Of a DNA stretch of 5,767 bases, positions 5,007-5,767 are shown piece by piece; positions within the stretch are counted from its first letter, which is position 1; each line of letters opens with the position of its first letter. The notes beneath the pieces are model-generated. The model was not told where the DNA came from, made no database searches, and saw only the letters and a program-made list of their open reading frames with translations. Location: assembly GCA_025355915.1 (NCBI GenBank), contig JANXYT010000299.1:1-5767 (forward strand). Reading direction: 5' to 3'. Both the position numbers and the translations under genes were made by a program. This stretch comes from Holophagaceae bacterium. Lineage in GTDB: Bacteria; Acidobacteriota; Holophagae; Holophagales; Holophagaceae.

Positions 5007-5767
5007 TGGGCTTCCACCCAGGCCTCGAGGCTCGTGAGCCGGAACCCTTCCAGGAGCTCTCGAAGCCGGCCTTCGTACCCACGGAGCCCGGCTCCGTGGG
5101 TATAGCGATGGCCCAGGGAAATGCCGGGAAGCCGAGGCTGATCCGGGTCCAGCTCCCATGGGTGCAGAACCAGCGGCGTGCCTGCATCCTCCTGCGCCAG
5201 CGCCTCCAGCTCCCGGCGGACCAGACTGAAGGGCAGCACCCGCGGTCCCCAGCCCCAGAGGGGCATGCGGACCGGACCGGACCATAGCACGGGGGGCGGC
5301 AGCTCCCACAGGCCTTCGGTCAGCTGATAAGGGCGCCTGGGGGCGGAGGGATTCCCGATGACGGCGAGGGGGACGCGGCTGGAGTCGTAGCGGAAGCCCA
5401 GTTCCGGCAGATCCCGCCACCAGTCGGCCGCAGGGCCCCGCAGGCTCCATTCCGGGGCGCGGTAGCCCGCCACGGGATGGCCCGTCAGATCCTCCAGGAG
5501 GGCCTTGCCATCTCGTACCGAGGCGCGCCAGGTGGCGCGGTCCATCTCGAAGGCCCGGCGGTGTGTCAGCCCATGCAGGCCGATGGCGTGGCCTTCTGCG
5601 CCGATGCGCCGCAGCAGCTCCGGGTGCCGCCGGGCCTGGTCCCCCAGACAGAACCAGGTGGCCGTGGCACCTAGATCCGTACAGAACTCCAGAGCCCGTT
5701 CGGTGACCATTGGCAGCCGGCACTCGAAACGGTCCAGAGCCTCGGGTTGGTCGTAGGGCGGGCAGCA
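5003..5767 (-). CDS. Polysaccharide deacetylase with DUF3473-like C-terminus (5' end outside window)
   Basis: The last 254 residues are visible; the reading frame is open to the window edge, so the true start lies beyond it. The product is a NodB-fold deacetylase that removes acetyl groups from a polysaccharide or related substrate. RFECRLP (13-19 of the visible part) precedes the fold, as in relatives where the metal-binding Asp motif lies further upstream. HGLTHR (65-70) gives the two metal-binding His in H-x3-H spacing. GYRAPEWSL (101-109) is the RxP motif, and LVLHPWELDPDQPR (199-212) contains the late catalytic-type His. The HPWE-DP-QPR block and the basic tail resemble the DUF3473 region of deacetylases found beside PEP-CTERM/exosortase exopolysaccharide clusters. 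No internal start is needed: an ATG at visible residue 20 would drop part of the fold. Its stop overlaps the yaaA start. Substrate is unknown. Confidence 0.88.
   Translation of the reverse strand, partial: CCPPYDQPEALDRFECRLPMVTERALEFCTDLGATATWFCLGDQARRHPELLRRIGAEGHAIGLHGLTHRRAFEMDRATWRASVRDGKALLEDLTGHPVAGYRAPEWSLRGPAADWWRDLPELGFRYDSSRVPLAVIGNPSAPRRPYQLTEGLWELPPPVLWSGPVRMPLWGWGPRVLPFSLVRRELEALAQEDAGTPLVLHPWELDPDQPRLPGISLGHRYTHGAGLRGYEGRLRELLEGFRLTSLEAWVEAQ
5076..5102. repeat. Perfect 12-bp hairpin inside the deacetylase gene
   Basis: TACCCACGGAGC (5076-5087) and GCTCCGTGGGTA (5091-5102) are exact reverse complements around a 3-base loop. In the minus-strand mRNA this hairpin lies 70-96 bases before the yaaA start and encodes YTHGAGLRGY near the deacetylase C-terminus. 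No T-run follows, so it is not an intrinsic terminator. It could slow ribosomes, protect the downstream message, or be a small inserted palindrome. Confidence 0.5.

Noticed and set aside
5007..5723. 239-residue N-terminal extension of YaaA in the same frame
   Set aside because: The extension is Gly/Pro/Arg/Ala-rich and lies out of frame over the deacetylase coding region. The YaaA family start at 5006 with its ATGA overlap explains the gene.
1..5767. CRISPR array, insertion sequence, integrase site or phage genes, looked for because a tRNA end lies at the left edge
   Set aside because: No spaced repeats, transposase or integrase coding sequence, or direct repeat of the tRNA 3' end was seen elsewhere in the window.

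Overview
The window is GC-rich bacterial chromosome with ordinary, tightly packed genes and no sign of a mobile element, CRISPR array or phage. It looks like core genome: a tRNA with an encoded CCA end, ribosomal protein S15, a YrdC/Sua5-superfamily protein and NAD biosynthesis. The taxon cannot be fixed from the sequence. A high-GC Gram-negative-type lineage (for example Holophagae/Acidobacteriota or a deltaproteobacterium-like group) is a loose guess.

Plus-strand half. Bases 1-40 are the 3' end of a tRNA, probably tRNA-Leu. A gene-free stretch of about 240 bases follows, with a stem-loop directly after the tRNA, a perfect 10-bp inverted repeat, and a structured leader in front of rpsO (S15, 278-547). 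rpsO ends at a strong intrinsic terminator. About ten bases after that terminator's T-run starts a NUDIX hydrolase of the ADP-ribose pyrophosphatase type (605-1279). Its stop codon overlaps the start of a YciO-like Sua5/YciO/YrdC protein (1276-1878).

Minus-strand half. Facing this pair is a four-gene run, read from the right edge leftward: a polysaccharide deacetylase with a DUF3473-like tail (cut by the window edge), a YaaA/DUF328 protein, a DUF309 protein and L-aspartate oxidase NadB. All three junctions are exact 4-base ATGA stop/start overlaps, so the run is almost certainly one translationally coupled operon. The two transcription units converge in a 61-base spacer at 1879-1939, and an inverted repeat lies across its nadB-side edge.

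How the genes may work together. NadB makes iminoaspartate, the first intermediate of NAD synthesis, and releases hydrogen peroxide when oxygen is the acceptor. YaaA proteins limit peroxide damage by lowering free iron. Their co-translation suggests a redox or iron link, but this is inference. The DUF309 protein has no firm role. The deacetylase points to exopolysaccharide or cell-envelope work and may be there only by operon position. I found no convincing novel multi-gene system. The points most worth a second look are the S15 leader, the terminator-to-start arrangement before the NUDIX gene, a 12-bp hairpin inside the deacetylase gene, and the NadB/YaaA/DUF309 coupling.
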